From the NCBI GenBank assembly GCA_913057925.1, contig CAJXPG010000012.1:1-46322 (forward strand): DNA of 46,322 bases, read 5' to 3'. The stretch comes from an uncultured Colwellia sp. Its GTDB lineage: Bacteria > Pseudomonadota > Gammaproteobacteria > Enterobacterales > Alteromonadaceae. Below are positions 26,295 to 38,923 of the stretch, piece after piece (positions within the stretch are counted from its first letter, which is position 1; each line of letters starts with the position of its first letter). The notes beneath the pieces were generated by a model. The model saw only the letters and a list, made by a program, of their open reading frames with translations, had not been told where the DNA came from and did no database searches. The position numbers and the translations under genes are program-made.

Positions 26295-28961
26295 TTACGG
26301 GGTTATAACCTCAAGGTTATCAAAACTTGAAGCTCCATTTTGACTTCTGAAACCAACTTCACCACTGCTGATAGCTGAATTAGTTACTTGACCAACTTGC
26401 TGACCATCAATAGCCACTGTAATTTGATTGTCTATAAATCTCATCGACAAGTTATAATAATCTGAAGTATTACTACTAAAGCTTCCTTCAGATAATTTAC
26501 TCCAGCTACCATTGTTATTAACATTTAAAAGGTATGTACCATTATCCTTTATCGCAAACTGATAATAGGTATTGCTTGCTTGATAGCGACCTAAAATAGC
26601 AGACGATTGACCTAGACGCTTAATATCAGCAGATACGGTATAGTCGCTCCAACTGCTATCCCCTTGATGAATAAAACCAGTACCCGAAGTTGTTGCTTTA
26701 GTTAAGACCTTATCGTTACCATCGTTTACTATGGTCCAACTATCTTTTTCAACTATCCAACCGGAAAAGCCATTTTCAAAGTCATCACTGAGTAAAGTGC
26801 TAACTTCTGGGTCAACTGGGTCAACTGGGTCAACTGGGTCAACTGGGTCACCATGGATAGGACCATAAAATGAAACCTCATCAAAATATGTTACCGACGT
26901 ATGATTACCCCAACCACTAGCAAGGACAACCTTATCAATTGCTGTTACAGCGCTATGAAATACACCTCCGCCCCACACCATTTCACCGTTTAAATAAATA
27001 TCATAACTGTCTGAATCGGTACTTAGCTTAATTTCAATGTTTAACCAGGTATCAGCAGTAATATCAGCCACTTTAATATGCTGATTATCGCTATTAATAA
27101 AGGCTAACCCTCCGGCAGCAGCAGAGTTTTCTAAAATGATCGCTTTAGTACTTCCTTGCTGAAGTTGAACTCTTTCCCCTTTGCCTAAAATAGGAAATTT
27201 AACCGAGGTTGAAAAGACTAATTCTGAGCCGCTTTGTGCGGTAAATTCCTTGCTAACATATGAAGCACCGCTGTTGGCATTATCTGTAATAGCCAGCACT
27301 TTACCGTCTGCATTATCAACTACTGCAGCAAATACGTTGCCATTAGAGTTATATACTTTCCAATTGATAGGCAATTGCCCATCTACATCATCAGAAAAAT
27401 CATCATTAATGAGTGCTTGTTCATTTTTGGCCTGTCCCCAGAATTCAGTTTCATAAAAGCCAAAGTGCTTGTGAATGACATCGTTGCCACCGTTGTAGGT
27501 AGTTAAACGTGTCACTTTAACAAACTGTCCTTCACTATCATCTAAATCTAATGATTGTAACCAAGAGATTGATGGGACAATATCTTCAAACACCGTGTTG
27601 TAATTTGTACCATCACCGACTTCAACACGAATTTTAAAAACTTTTTGTTCTACTTCGCCAAGTTTATTGGTATTAAAGTTGTCATATTGTTTTAGTTTCA
27701 TCGCTTTGACCATTTGCGGTGAACCCAGATCATAAACAATGACATCACGACCTGATTCGTTTCCTTTGTACCAACTGGTAGATTCATCACCATCGATGAT
27801 ATTTGCTAAAGAATCAGCAAAACCTTCTAAATGAGCAGAGCTGATAGTTAAGCGGGTTCCATGGTCATAATGGCCACCAGTAATATCACCTGAAGTATGA
27901 TTAATATCGATATAATCGTAATAGTTAGTCGCTAAACTTTCTGGGGTATTAAAATAGATAGGTGTCCAAACATCTCTACTGTCAGATGATTTTTCATTCC
28001 ACACCTGAGCATTACGTGTACCACTAAATATTTTAGCTTGCTGACCAGAGCCATTGTCGGCTTCAATACCTTTTACCCAAAATACTTGGCTGTGATAGGC
28101 CGTGCGATCGCCAATTGAGATCATTTCAGACCATTCGCCCAAAAAGTCTTGGCTATAAGCATATTTTTGTTGATTTGGTCGCCAGCCGGTAGCGCCAGAA
28201 GTCATCACATAAAAGTAGCCATTATGCTGAAAAATTGAAGGGGCTTCACGTGGCTCAGCACTGCCATCATCTTTATACCATTGCAAGGTATTCGCTGGCT
28301 CAGCATCTGGTACATTAGCATCAACAATATCACTACAATCATCCGTTAATTGAATAAAACGAATAGTATGGTCATCACGACCAGCTGAAATAATATAACT
28401 TTTGCCATCAACTGACATATTACCTAAATCACCCGATGCTGTACCGTAAGGAAAACCAATACGTATGGCATTATACACAGAGTCTGCTTCGCCTGCTGAT
28501 GTGGTAACCGTAGCACCAAATAATTGCTTACCGTTTATATAGTCTTTTGTTCCATTTGCATCAGCGTTAATGCGTTTAGCGTAAAATGACATTTTACCTG
28601 AGCCTGGACAAGTGAACCATTTCAGCGCTTCAAATTGGTTATAGGTATAATTTTCACCTTGAGCAGCGCCAGCATCTCGAACATCTTGGTTGGTGAAAAT
28701 TGTTTGTGGTGTTCCTGCCCATTTGTTTTCATTGGCTAACCAACGATCAACGGTAACTTTATCAAAGTTACCGACAGCATCTTTATGACGAGTTAAGCCG
28801 TAGGTAATACCATCAATTTCTTTTACTTTGGTAAACGATGACGATGCGGTTTGCTGCTTTACCGTACCAAGCACCTTTCTTTCTATATCGTCTGCAAATG
28901 CACTAGCTGTCAGCACTAAATTTGCTGAAACAGCCATACTCATAACAAAATATTTATTCAT
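26295..28961 (-). CDS. Secreted GH43_24-like exo-beta-1,3-galactanase, multidomain
   Basis: An 888-residue exported protein starting at ATG 28961, which has a GGAG ribosome site (a longer reading from TTG 28973 is less likely). The signal peptide is about residues 1-23 (ends ASAFA). Residues 30-350 form a five-bladed propeller of GH43 subfamily 24 type: MSVDGKSYIISAGRDDHTIRFIQLTDDC, then REAPSIFQHNGYFYVMTSGATGWRPN. E239 in REAPS matches the GH43 general acid. Q292 in YHSQVFW is 53 residues later, near the spacing of the Glu/Gln pair known for a fungal member that uses Gln instead of the usual Asp base. An F5/8-type C domain (about 375-515), a concanavalin-like domain (about 530-705), a (DPV)n linker and a final LamG/DUF1080-like domain (about 735-888) follow. 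It probably releases galactose from beta-1,3-galactan. Confidence 0.78.
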   Translation of the reverse strand: MNKYFVMSMAVSANLVLTASAFADDIERKVLGTVKQQTASSSFTKVKEIDGITYGLTRHKDAVGNFDKVTVDRWLANENKWAGTPQTIFTNQDVRDAGAAQGENYTYNQFEALKWFTCPGSGKMSFYAKRINADANGTKDYINGKQLFGATVTTSAGEADSVYNAIRIGFPYGTASGDLGNMSVDGKSYIISAGRDDHTIRFIQLTDDCSDIVDANVPDAEPANTLQWYKDDGSAEPREAPSIFQHNGYFYVMTSGATGWRPNQQKYAYSQDFLGEWSEMISIGDRTAYHSQVFWVKGIEADNGSGQQAKIFSGTRNAQVWNEKSSDSRDVWTPIYFNTPESLATNYYDYIDINHTSGDITGGHYDHGTRLTISSAHLEGFADSLANIIDGDESTSWYKGNESGRDVIVYDLGSPQMVKAMKLKQYDNFNTNKLGEVEQKVFKIRVEVGDGTNYNTVFEDIVPSISWLQSLDLDDSEGQFVKVTRLTTYNGGNDVIHKHFGFYETEFWGQAKNEQALINDDFSDDVDGQLPINWKVYNSNGNVFAAVVDNADGKVLAITDNANSGASYVSKEFTAQSGSELVFSTSVKFPILGKGERVQLQQGSTKAIILENSAAAGGLAFINSDNQHIKVADITADTWLNIEIKLSTDSDSYDIYLNGEMVWGGGVFHSAVTAIDKVVLASGWGNHTSVTYFDEVSFYGPIHGDPVDPVDPVDPVDPEVSTLLSDDFENGFSGWIVEKDSWTIVNDGNDKVLTKATTSGTGFIHQGDSSWSDYTVSADIKRLGQSSAILGRYQASNTYYQFAIKDNGTYLLNVNNNGSWSKLSEGSFSSNTSDYYNLSMRFIDNQITVAIDGQQVGQVTNSAISSGEVGFRSQNGASSFDNLEVITP
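26809..26850. repeat. 9-bp tandem repeat coding for a DPV linker
   Basis: The unit GGGTCAACT is repeated 4.7 times without change, encoding Val-Asp-Pro repeats between two domains of the GH43-like enzyme. The copy number is likely variable by slippage; the linker sets domain spacing. Confidence 0.95.
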
Positions 28962-29222
28962 CCTGCTCTCCAAACAATTTGTAAATTGCTCTTATTTTTA
29001 TTTTAAAGTGAGGTTAATAAATAACTTCACATGACCATTCTTGAAGAATGGATCTCAAGTATCTTGAAATAATTACCACCCATTTACTTGTTAAGTTGAT
29101 AATCACTTCAACATCCTTGCTACATAGATTTAAGTCCCTTACTTCTCCTTTTGTATTCTTTTACTAGGGGCTGTTAGCCATGCACAATCGCATCGAACGC
29201 CAAAACATTAGCAAGTGCAATA
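28962..29222 (-). promoter_or_regulatory. Promoter region of the GH43-like gene with two palindromes
   Basis: Two palindromes are close together: CCATTCTT-G-AAGAATGG at 29035-29051 and TCAAG-TAT-CTTGA at 29055-29067, about 75-105 nt before the start codon. Both are built around a CTTGA/TCAAG core, so a dimeric regulator may bind twice. The GYGGA-N15-CGTC motif of the neighbouring operons is absent here. Confidence 0.4.
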
Positions 29223-30629
29223 TTACTTATGCGGCTTCTTAACATGTTCATTTTCGCTATGGCGCCCTTGCAACGGTTTAAAAATCGGATCGATTAATCC
29301 TTTCTCCCATGCTTTCACTTCTTCTAACTGTTGCTGGTATAACTTTGGCTTGGCTTTAAGTAGATTGTTCTGCTCAGATAAATCATCGGCTAAGTCATAA
29401 AGATGATCACCGTCTCTGTCTGAGTTAATGACTTTAGAATCACCACGACGTGTCGCTAAGGTGCCTTGGTCAAATGCACGCCAAAAGAGCACATCATGTG
29501 GCGTACCTTTGTTTTCACCGGTAATAAACGGCATTAAGTTAACGCCATCGAGTGGACGTTCTTTAGCAATAGGTGCTTTAGTAATATCAGCGAATGTGGC
29601 AAGAATATCTAACGAGCTAACAGGTTTTTGATAATCCATGCCTGCTGGTACCTTGCCAGGCCAACGCACAGCAAAGGGTACATGAATGCCACCTTCAAAA
29701 TTGCTGCCTTTAAAGTTTCTTAACTCGCCATTATCAGAGGCATTATTTTTGGCGCCGCCATTGTCTGACAAAAAGAACACCATAGTATTGTTATCAAGGC
29801 CAAGCTGCTTTAATTTAGCGAGGATGCGCCCGACACCATCATCAACCGCGGTTACCATAGCGGCATAAGTGCGACGTTTTTTGTCTTTTATATGAGTATT
29901 TCTATCTAAATATTCTTGGCTTGCCTGAAGGGGTGTATGCGGTGCATTGTACGCAAGGTATAAAAAGAAGGGTTTATCTTGTTCTCGTTCAATAAACTTA
30001 ACCGCTTCATTAGATAACTCATCAGTTAAGTATTCATCAATCTCAACACGTTTATCATTTTCCATAATCTTGGTGTTATACCAAGACCAGTCCTTTTTGG
30101 CATTTTCGATGCTATCAATGGTGAGATCTTCAGGAAAGTATTTATGACCACCTGATAAAAACCCGTAGAAATGATCAAAACCTCGTTTATTTGGGCGGAA
30201 TTTTTCATGGGTACCCATGTGCCACTTGCCAATAATACTGGAGGTATAACCCACGGGTTTTAGTACTTCAGAGATCATCTGCTCTTCAAGCGGTAAACCA
30301 GAAGTAGCATCGCTTGGATCAATAATAGGATTGCGACCAAAACCAAAACGCCCCTGATAGCGTCCGGTTAATAGCCCTGCTCTACTTGGTCCGCATACAG
30401 CATAAGTCACATAACCATTAGTAAACCTTGTGCCTTCATTGGCAATGCGGTCAATGTTAGGGGTGATAATGTCATCACTGCCGTTAAAGCCAACATCAGC
30501 ATAACCTTGATCATCAGTAAGAATAACAATGAAGTTTGGTTTTTCACTGGCCAGTGAGGTTGATGAATAAGCAAGTAAGCCAGTGAATAAGAGTTTTTTT
30601 ACGGTTTTTAAATTCATTAGGTGTTTCAT
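29223..30629 (-). CDS. Secreted type I sulfatase (CGPSR motif), third in GH2 operon
   Basis: A 468-residue arylsulfatase-type protein with a signal peptide (about residues 1-28, ends SLASE). The metal-site motif VILTDDQGYADVGFNGSDDI is at 35-54, and the formylglycine motif C79-G-P-S-R starts CGPSRAGLLTGRYQ. Also present are GKWHMG, LYLAYNAPHTPLQA and the VFFLSDNGGAKNN metal-binding segment. The start has a GAGG ribosome site that overlaps the stop of the previous sulfatase, with a 10-nt gap. It lies last in the operon of GH2, sulfatase, sulfatase. Export to the periplasm or surface and desulfation of galactan oligosaccharides is inferred. Confidence 0.93.
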   Translation of the reverse strand: MKHLMNLKTVKKLLFTGLLAYSSTSLASEKPNFIVILTDDQGYADVGFNGSDDIITPNIDRIANEGTRFTNGYVTYAVCGPSRAGLLTGRYQGRFGFGRNPIIDPSDATSGLPLEEQMISEVLKPVGYTSSIIGKWHMGTHEKFRPNKRGFDHFYGFLSGGHKYFPEDLTIDSIENAKKDWSWYNTKIMENDKRVEIDEYLTDELSNEAVKFIEREQDKPFFLYLAYNAPHTPLQASQEYLDRNTHIKDKKRRTYAAMVTAVDDGVGRILAKLKQLGLDNNTMVFFLSDNGGAKNNASDNGELRNFKGSNFEGGIHVPFAVRWPGKVPAGMDYQKPVSSLDILATFADITKAPIAKERPLDGVNLMPFITGENKGTPHDVLFWRAFDQGTLATRRGDSKVINSDRDGDHLYDLADDLSEQNNLLKAKPKLYQQQLEEVKAWEKGLIDPIFKPLQGRHSENEHVKKPHK

Positions 30630-30639
30630 TAGATAGCCT

Positions 30640-32088
30640 CTACTGCTTGTCTATGTCGGTGTAACGAGAGTAACGTTCGCGGTTTTGTTTAATCCATTTT
30701 GAATGGGTTAAAAACATCGGCGCTTGGAGCTCTGTTTCCCAAGCAAAAAGCTTTTTCATTAATTTCCTTACTAACAGAGGGTTTTCGTCGGCAATATTGT
30801 TGCTCTCACTGATATCTTGGGCAACATTGTATAAAACCGCAGGTCTGTCTGGATATCGTATTAATTTGTGGTCGCCATCACGTACGGCAGCAAAAGCGGC
30901 ACGACGCCAAAACAATGTTTGATGAGGTTTACTATCAATTGACTTATTAATGAATGGCACTAAATCAACACCATCAAGTTTGTTTTTTCCTACGGGCTTT
31001 GCTTTAGCTGCGGCTAATGCCGTCGGTAAAATATCAAGTGACGAGACCACGTCATCGTATTGAGTGCCTGCTTTAATATGGCCCGGCCATGACATGGTAA
31101 ATGGAACTCGCACGCCACCTTCATACAGGGTGCCTTTAACGCCAGAAAAGGGTTTATTAATTGAATAGTTATAATCTGAAGGGCCACCGTTATCATTCAA
31201 AAACACCACTAAGGTATTTTCTGTTAGCTGCAAGTTATCAAGTGTCGACATCACTTGGCCAACAGAGTCATCCAGCGCCAAGGTCATAGCGGCTAAAGTA
31301 CGACGCTGTTCATCTTTGATATGTTTAAGCAATTTTTCATGCTCAGGTTTAGCTTCCATCGGTGCATGAACCGCGGTATATGAAAGGTACAAGAAAAATG
31401 GCTGTTCTTGATAGCGCTTGATAAAGGAAATTGCTTCTTCACCTAAGCTATCGGTTAAATAGCCTTGATGTTTTTCGTCCTTGTTATTACGGCGCATTTT
31501 ACGGTACTCAGTATCGTTACCCGCTATTTCCCAGTAACTGCGACCGCCACCTAATAAGCCATAAAACTCATCAAATCCCCGATTATTTGGATGAAACTGC
31601 TCCGCTAGCCCTAGGTGCCACTTACCGATCAATCCTGTTTTATAACCTGCTGCTTTAAGGTGATCTGCCATGGTTATTTCATTAACATTCATACCATTAA
31701 ACTTTTCAACATCGCCTGGCTCGGGTTTAACGGGCAAGTTGTATTCATGACCAAAACGCTGCTGATAGCGCCCCGTTAACATACCGGCACGCGATGGACT
31801 GCATACAGACGCAGTCACATAACCTTGCGTAAATTTAACGCCACTACTGGCTAACTTATCTAAATGAGGCGTCGAAAAGTTAGCCTTGCCAAAGGTATCA
31901 CCACTAAAGCCAATATCAGCATAACCGGCATCATCACTCATAATAACAATGATGTTTGGCTTATCTTGCTGAGCATTGCCTTTTGTAGCATTGACTTGTG
32001 TCGTATGACCTAAAAAGGACACACTTAATACAATAAAACTAGCGAATGTTTTCGCCACTTTTTCTAAGCTTAAAGATGTCATAATCAT
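30640..32088 (-). CDS. Secreted type I sulfatase (CSPSR motif), second in GH2 operon
   Basis: A 482-residue sulfatase. An N-terminal signal sequence (hydrophobic core FASFIVLSVSFLG, about residues 15-27) precedes the metal-site motif VIMSDDAGYADIGFSGDTFG. The formylglycine motif is C96-S-P-S-R (VCSPSRAGMLTGRYQQRFGHE). Other family segments are IGKWHLGLAEQFHPNNRGFDEFYGLLGGG and VVFLNDNGGPSDYN. The start lies 9 nt after the GH2 stop codon, so it is co-transcribed with the beta-galactosidase. It is similar to but distinct from the following sulfatase; the two may act on different sulfate positions. Confidence 0.93.
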   Translation of the reverse strand: MIMTSLSLEKVAKTFASFIVLSVSFLGHTTQVNATKGNAQQDKPNIIVIMSDDAGYADIGFSGDTFGKANFSTPHLDKLASSGVKFTQGYVTASVCSPSRAGMLTGRYQQRFGHEYNLPVKPEPGDVEKFNGMNVNEITMADHLKAAGYKTGLIGKWHLGLAEQFHPNNRGFDEFYGLLGGGRSYWEIAGNDTEYRKMRRNNKDEKHQGYLTDSLGEEAISFIKRYQEQPFFLYLSYTAVHAPMEAKPEHEKLLKHIKDEQRRTLAAMTLALDDSVGQVMSTLDNLQLTENTLVVFLNDNGGPSDYNYSINKPFSGVKGTLYEGGVRVPFTMSWPGHIKAGTQYDDVVSSLDILPTALAAAKAKPVGKNKLDGVDLVPFINKSIDSKPHQTLFWRRAAFAAVRDGDHKLIRYPDRPAVLYNVAQDISESNNIADENPLLVRKLMKKLFAWETELQAPMFLTHSKWIKQNRERYSRYTDIDKQ

Positions 32089-32097
32089 AATATTTAT

Positions 32098-35496
<3,399 letters not shown>

Positions 35497-35529
35497 TTAC
35501 TCCGATGAACTTTATCTTTTATTGTTATG

Positions 35530-35550
35530 CAGAGCGCTTGCTACGCTCTG
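35530..35550 (-). other. Intercistronic hairpin upstream of the GH2 gene
   Basis: CAGAGCG and CGCTCTG arms (7 bp, perfect) with a 7-nt loop sit in the 99-nt gap between the sulfatase stop (35593) and the GH2 start (35493). No U-run follows, so it more likely tunes mRNA stability or partial read-through than stops transcription. Confidence 0.45.
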
Positions 35551-35592
35551 GTTTATGAGCCCTGAAAGGTAAACCCTGAATTAATCAGTTAA

Positions 35593-37143
35593 TTAGTACC
35601 CAGAGGTAACAATTTCAGTTAGACGACGCTGCAGCTTTTTAACCAGCTGTGGATTTTTATCCGCTAGGTTATTTTGTTCATTGATATCTTTATTGAGATC
35701 ATAAAGCTGTGGGCTCTGAGAAAAACCGCCTTCAATGTTTTTATGGGCAAGAAATGCAGCAACATTATTGTTTTTTACTGGCGCGATATATTTCCACTGG
35801 TTAAATCGAAGGGAATTGGTTGCCACTGACTCTTCAACCAGTTCAACACGTGCATGCTCTTTTTTACCTAACAGAGCAGATAAGTGCTCTTCACTATCTT
35901 GTGCTTCCCCTTTCGCTAAAGGTACGCCAACAAGTTTTGCCAAAGAGGCATAAATATCCATTTGTGAAATCAGTACATCACTGACACCGTTCTGCGTATT
36001 TCCAGGCCAAGAAACAATGGTTGGCATACGTGTTCCTGCTTCAAAAGCGCTGTATTTTCCACCTCTAAATGGTCCCCATGGTTTATGCTCACCCAAGAGT
36101 TCGATAGCTTGATCGTCATACCCATCGGTTAATACCGGGCCATTATCACTGGTAAAAATAATCAAGGTATTTTCCTTAAGACCTAGTTGTTCAAGCTCAT
36201 TTATCACTTTGCCAACCATCCAGTCCATTTGCACTATGGCATCACCACGAGGGCCCATTTTACTTTTCCCCTTAAATCTTGGGTTAGGCAAACGCGGCAC
36301 ATGAATATCGTGATAAGAGTGAAATAGGAAAAACGGCTTGTTTTTATTGGCTCGAATGAAATCTATCGCTTTATCAGTAAAAACGTCAGGGAAATCTTCA
36401 TCAACCCATAGTGCAGACTCACCGCCTGCCATAGTACCAATACGACTAACACCATTAATGATAGTTTCACTGTGTTGATCATCAGCGACAATTCTCGCTA
36501 AGTCAGGGCGTTCAAGGCGTGTTGGTCGTGTGCCGACTTTTTCTTTATAACTGACAGTAATCGGATCATTTTTATCTAAATTAACCACGCGGGTATTTTC
36601 AAGATAAACCGTCGGTACGCGATCACCTGTTGCAGGGAGTAAAAAACTATAATCAAAACCTATATCAAGTGGTCCAGGGCTAACATCACCATTCCAATCA
36701 ACATTGCCATTACCTAAGCCTAGGTGCCATTTACCGACAACAGCGGTTTGGTAACCGGCCTTTTTTAGCATTGACGGTAACGTTGCTTTACCCGGTCTGA
36801 TAAGTGCCGGTGCATCACCGGGTAAAATAGCGGCATTATTACGAAAACCATGTTCACCTGTTAACAATGAATAGCGAGATGGCGTGCATGTTGCGGCAGA
36901 GCTATGCGCATCGGTAAACCTCACTCCTTGTTGAGCAAGTTTATCAACTGAGGGGGTTTCAACACCAATAGCACCGTAACTTCCCAAATCGCCATACCCC
37001 AAGTCATCAATATAAAAAATGACAACATTGGGCTTAGTCGGCTTGTCATTACTTGCTTGAGCTTCTGCACCGGCGGCTTGAGCGTTATTTATCTGCATTA
37101 AGGTGAGTAAAGTACTAGCGACAATTGATATTTTTTTAATCAT
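35593..37143 (-). CDS. Secreted type I sulfatase (CTPSR motif)
   Basis: A 516-residue sulfatase with a signal peptide (about residues 1-23, ends AQA). It has the metal motif VIFYIDDLGYGDLGSYG, the formylglycine motif C86-T-P-S-R (ATCTPSRYSLLTGEH), then VVGKWHLGLGNGN and the IIFTSDNGPVLTDGYDDQ segment. FRGGKYSAFEAGTRMPTIVSWPG is typical of the exo-acting sulfatases. It is first in the unit followed by the GH2 gene, and its ECF-like promoter motif lies 36 nt upstream. The ribosome site is weak (AGAG). It is divergent from another sulfatase across a 252-bp promoter region. Confidence 0.93.
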   Translation of the reverse strand: MIKKISIVASTLLTLMQINNAQAAGAEAQASNDKPTKPNVVIFYIDDLGYGDLGSYGAIGVETPSVDKLAQQGVRFTDAHSSAATCTPSRYSLLTGEHGFRNNAAILPGDAPALIRPGKATLPSMLKKAGYQTAVVGKWHLGLGNGNVDWNGDVSPGPLDIGFDYSFLLPATGDRVPTVYLENTRVVNLDKNDPITVSYKEKVGTRPTRLERPDLARIVADDQHSETIINGVSRIGTMAGGESALWVDEDFPDVFTDKAIDFIRANKNKPFFLFHSYHDIHVPRLPNPRFKGKSKMGPRGDAIVQMDWMVGKVINELEQLGLKENTLIIFTSDNGPVLTDGYDDQAIELLGEHKPWGPFRGGKYSAFEAGTRMPTIVSWPGNTQNGVSDVLISQMDIYASLAKLVGVPLAKGEAQDSEEHLSALLGKKEHARVELVEESVATNSLRFNQWKYIAPVKNNNVAAFLAHKNIEGGFSQSPQLYDLNKDINEQNNLADKNPQLVKKLQRRLTEIVTSGY

Positions 37144-37179
37144 TATTTTTCTCTATAAATTATTGCGTCTGATTACTAA

Positions 37180-37203
37180 GACGAATAACAATATATTTTC
37201 CAC
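37180..37203 (-). promoter_or_regulatory. ECF-like promoter motif for the leftward sulfatase-GH2 operon
   Basis: On the minus strand GTGGAAAA-N12-CGTC. It contains the 12-bp TTATTCGTCTTA (37177-37188), which recurs exactly, on the other strand, at 37327-37338. CGTC is 36 nt from the ATG at 37143. Confidence 0.65.
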
Positions 37204-37311
37204 TATCTCGCTGTGTTTTTTCATTAAGCACTTGCACACATCATCACTCAAACATAAGGAAATCAATCATTACCACGAGCCTTGTTGTCGTTATTTTTTA
37301 TGATGAAGATG

Positions 37312-37335
37312 GCGGATTTGAGTAGCTTATTCGTC
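37312..37335 (+). promoter_or_regulatory. ECF-like promoter motif for the rightward sulfatase
   Basis: GCGGATTT-N12-CGTC, with TTATTCGTCTTA at 37327-37338. The octamer GCGGATTT and the 12-nt spacer length are identical to the fecI copy at 42519. CGTC is 60 nt before the ATG at 37396. Confidence 0.65.
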
Positions 37336-37395
37336 TTATCATTAGCGCTTTAGCTGAATTCTTTACTAATCAGCTCACTAACCTTAGGTAACCCT

Positions 37396-38868
37396 ATGAA
37401 ATTAACTCACCTGCAACTGTTGTTATGCATCTTTGTTTTTATTACTGGCTGGCAATCAGCAGCTCACGCAGATACACCAAGTAAAAATGTCAGAAATGAT
37501 CAGATAAATAAGCCCAATATTATCTATATAATGGCTGATGACTTAGGTTATGGCGATATAGGCTCGTACGGTCAACAAAAGATCAAAACACCTAACCTTG
37601 ATAAGTTAGCGCTAGATGGCATGCGTTTTACTCAACACTATGCAGGCTCGACTGTTTGCGGTCCTTCTAGAGCAAGTTTATTAACAGGGCTACACTCGGG
37701 ACACAGCCCCATTAGAGGTAATCCTAGATGGACAAATAGTGGTAAACCGGTTGATTTATCCCATCAAGACAATACCTTAGCTAAAATGTTAAAAAAGCAA
37801 GGCTATAGTACTGCTGCAATCGGAAAATGGGGCTTGTCTGAAGCCGCTGAAAACGATCATCAATCAATGCCGCTTGCTCAGGGTTTTGACTATTTTTTTG
37901 GGGTGAAAACACACAGTGAGGCGCACCACTATTATTGGCATCGATTATTTGAAAATAACCAAGCTTACTTGCTTAAGCAAAATGACTATTTAACCAATAC
38001 AGGTATCTATACTCATGATTTATTTACTGATAAAGCCATTGATTTTGTCAATAGACAAAAAACTGAACAGCCGTTTTTTTTATACCTCGCTTACACCATT
38101 CCTCACTTAGCTCTGACCGTACCTGAGGATTCTAAAAAGCCGTACCAGTCTTTAGGTTGGCCCAAGCGAGCGATGAAGACCAATGGTCATTATAAAAATG
38201 ATCTCGAAGGTAATACCACTTATGCCGGCATGGTATCAAGAATGGATAAAGATATAGGTAAGCTACTCAACGTATTGAAACAAAAAGGCATTGATGAGAA
38301 TACCTTAGTTATCTTTACTAGTGATAATGGTCATGAATATGACAACAACTTCTTTAACAGTAATGGCCCACTTAGAGGGAAAAAAAGAGACCTGTATGAA
38401 GGAGGGATTCGTGTTCCTATGATAGCTAAATGGCCAAAAGTGATTAAAGATAACAGTGAATCAGCTCACCTTTCTGCATTTTGGGATATGATGCCGACCT
38501 TTTGTCAAATCAGTGGCTCGATAAATTGCCCTAAAACTGATGGTATTTCATTATTGCCTACCCTTGCAGGTAAGCCTCATCAACAAGAAAAACATTCCTA
38601 CCTTTATTGGGAGTTTAATGAAAAACAAGGACCTATTCAGGCACTAAGACATAAGCAATGGAAATTGGTGAAGTTTAAAGATAAACCGGCAGAGCTTTAT
38701 AACTTAACCACTGACATTGCAGAATCAAACAACGTCGCCAAGCAAGAGCCAAAGATATTAACAGCAATGTTAGCAATGCTCAGTGAAAGTCGTAGTGAGC
38801 ACCCTGAGTTTACTTTACAAAAACTTAATCCTTATAAAAAGAAAGCGAGTAAAAACAGTAATAAATAA
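37396..38868 (+). CDS. Secreted type I sulfatase (CGPSR motif), rightward
   Basis: A 490-residue sulfatase with a signal peptide (about residues 1-25, ends AHA). It has the metal motif YIMADDLGYGDIGSYG (44-59), the formylglycine motif C88-G-P-S-R (CGPSRASLLTGLHSGHSPIRGN), then IGKWGLSEA and VIFTSDNGHEYDNNFF. The HSGHSPIRGN tail and GKWGL form set it apart from the GKWHL sulfatases of the leftward operon. It is a single gene on the + strand, divergent from the sulfatase-GH2 operon and convergent with the receptor gene. The ECF-like promoter motif is 60 nt upstream. Confidence 0.93.
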   Translation: MKLTHLQLLLCIFVFITGWQSAAHADTPSKNVRNDQINKPNIIYIMADDLGYGDIGSYGQQKIKTPNLDKLALDGMRFTQHYAGSTVCGPSRASLLTGLHSGHSPIRGNPRWTNSGKPVDLSHQDNTLAKMLKKQGYSTAAIGKWGLSEAAENDHQSMPLAQGFDYFFGVKTHSEAHHYYWHRLFENNQAYLLKQNDYLTNTGIYTHDLFTDKAIDFVNRQKTEQPFFLYLAYTIPHLALTVPEDSKKPYQSLGWPKRAMKTNGHYKNDLEGNTTYAGMVSRMDKDIGKLLNVLKQKGIDENTLVIFTSDNGHEYDNNFFNSNGPLRGKKRDLYEGGIRVPMIAKWPKVIKDNSESAHLSAFWDMMPTFCQISGSINCPKTDGISLLPTLAGKPHQQEKHSYLYWEFNEKQGPIQALRHKQWKLVKFKDKPAELYNLTTDIAESNNVAKQEPKILTAMLAMLSESRSEHPEFTLQKLNPYKKKASKNSNK

Positions 38869-38897
38869 AAACTAAACCTTTATGATCTTCTATGCTG

Positions 38898-38923
38898 TAG
38901 TGGCAATATAGGGTTTGCCACTA
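38898..38923. terminator. Hairpin between convergent sulfatase and receptor genes
   Basis: TAGTGGCAA and TTGCCACTA form a perfect 9-bp stem with an 8-nt loop, overlapping the receptor stop codon (38921-38923). It lies between two convergent genes and could stop either transcript, though no strong U-run is present on either strand. Confidence 0.5.

Noticed and set aside
26809..26850. Short tandem repeats as a CRISPR-like array
   Set aside because: Contiguous 9-bp in-frame units without spacers encode a Pro/Asp/Val linker; there are no cas genes.
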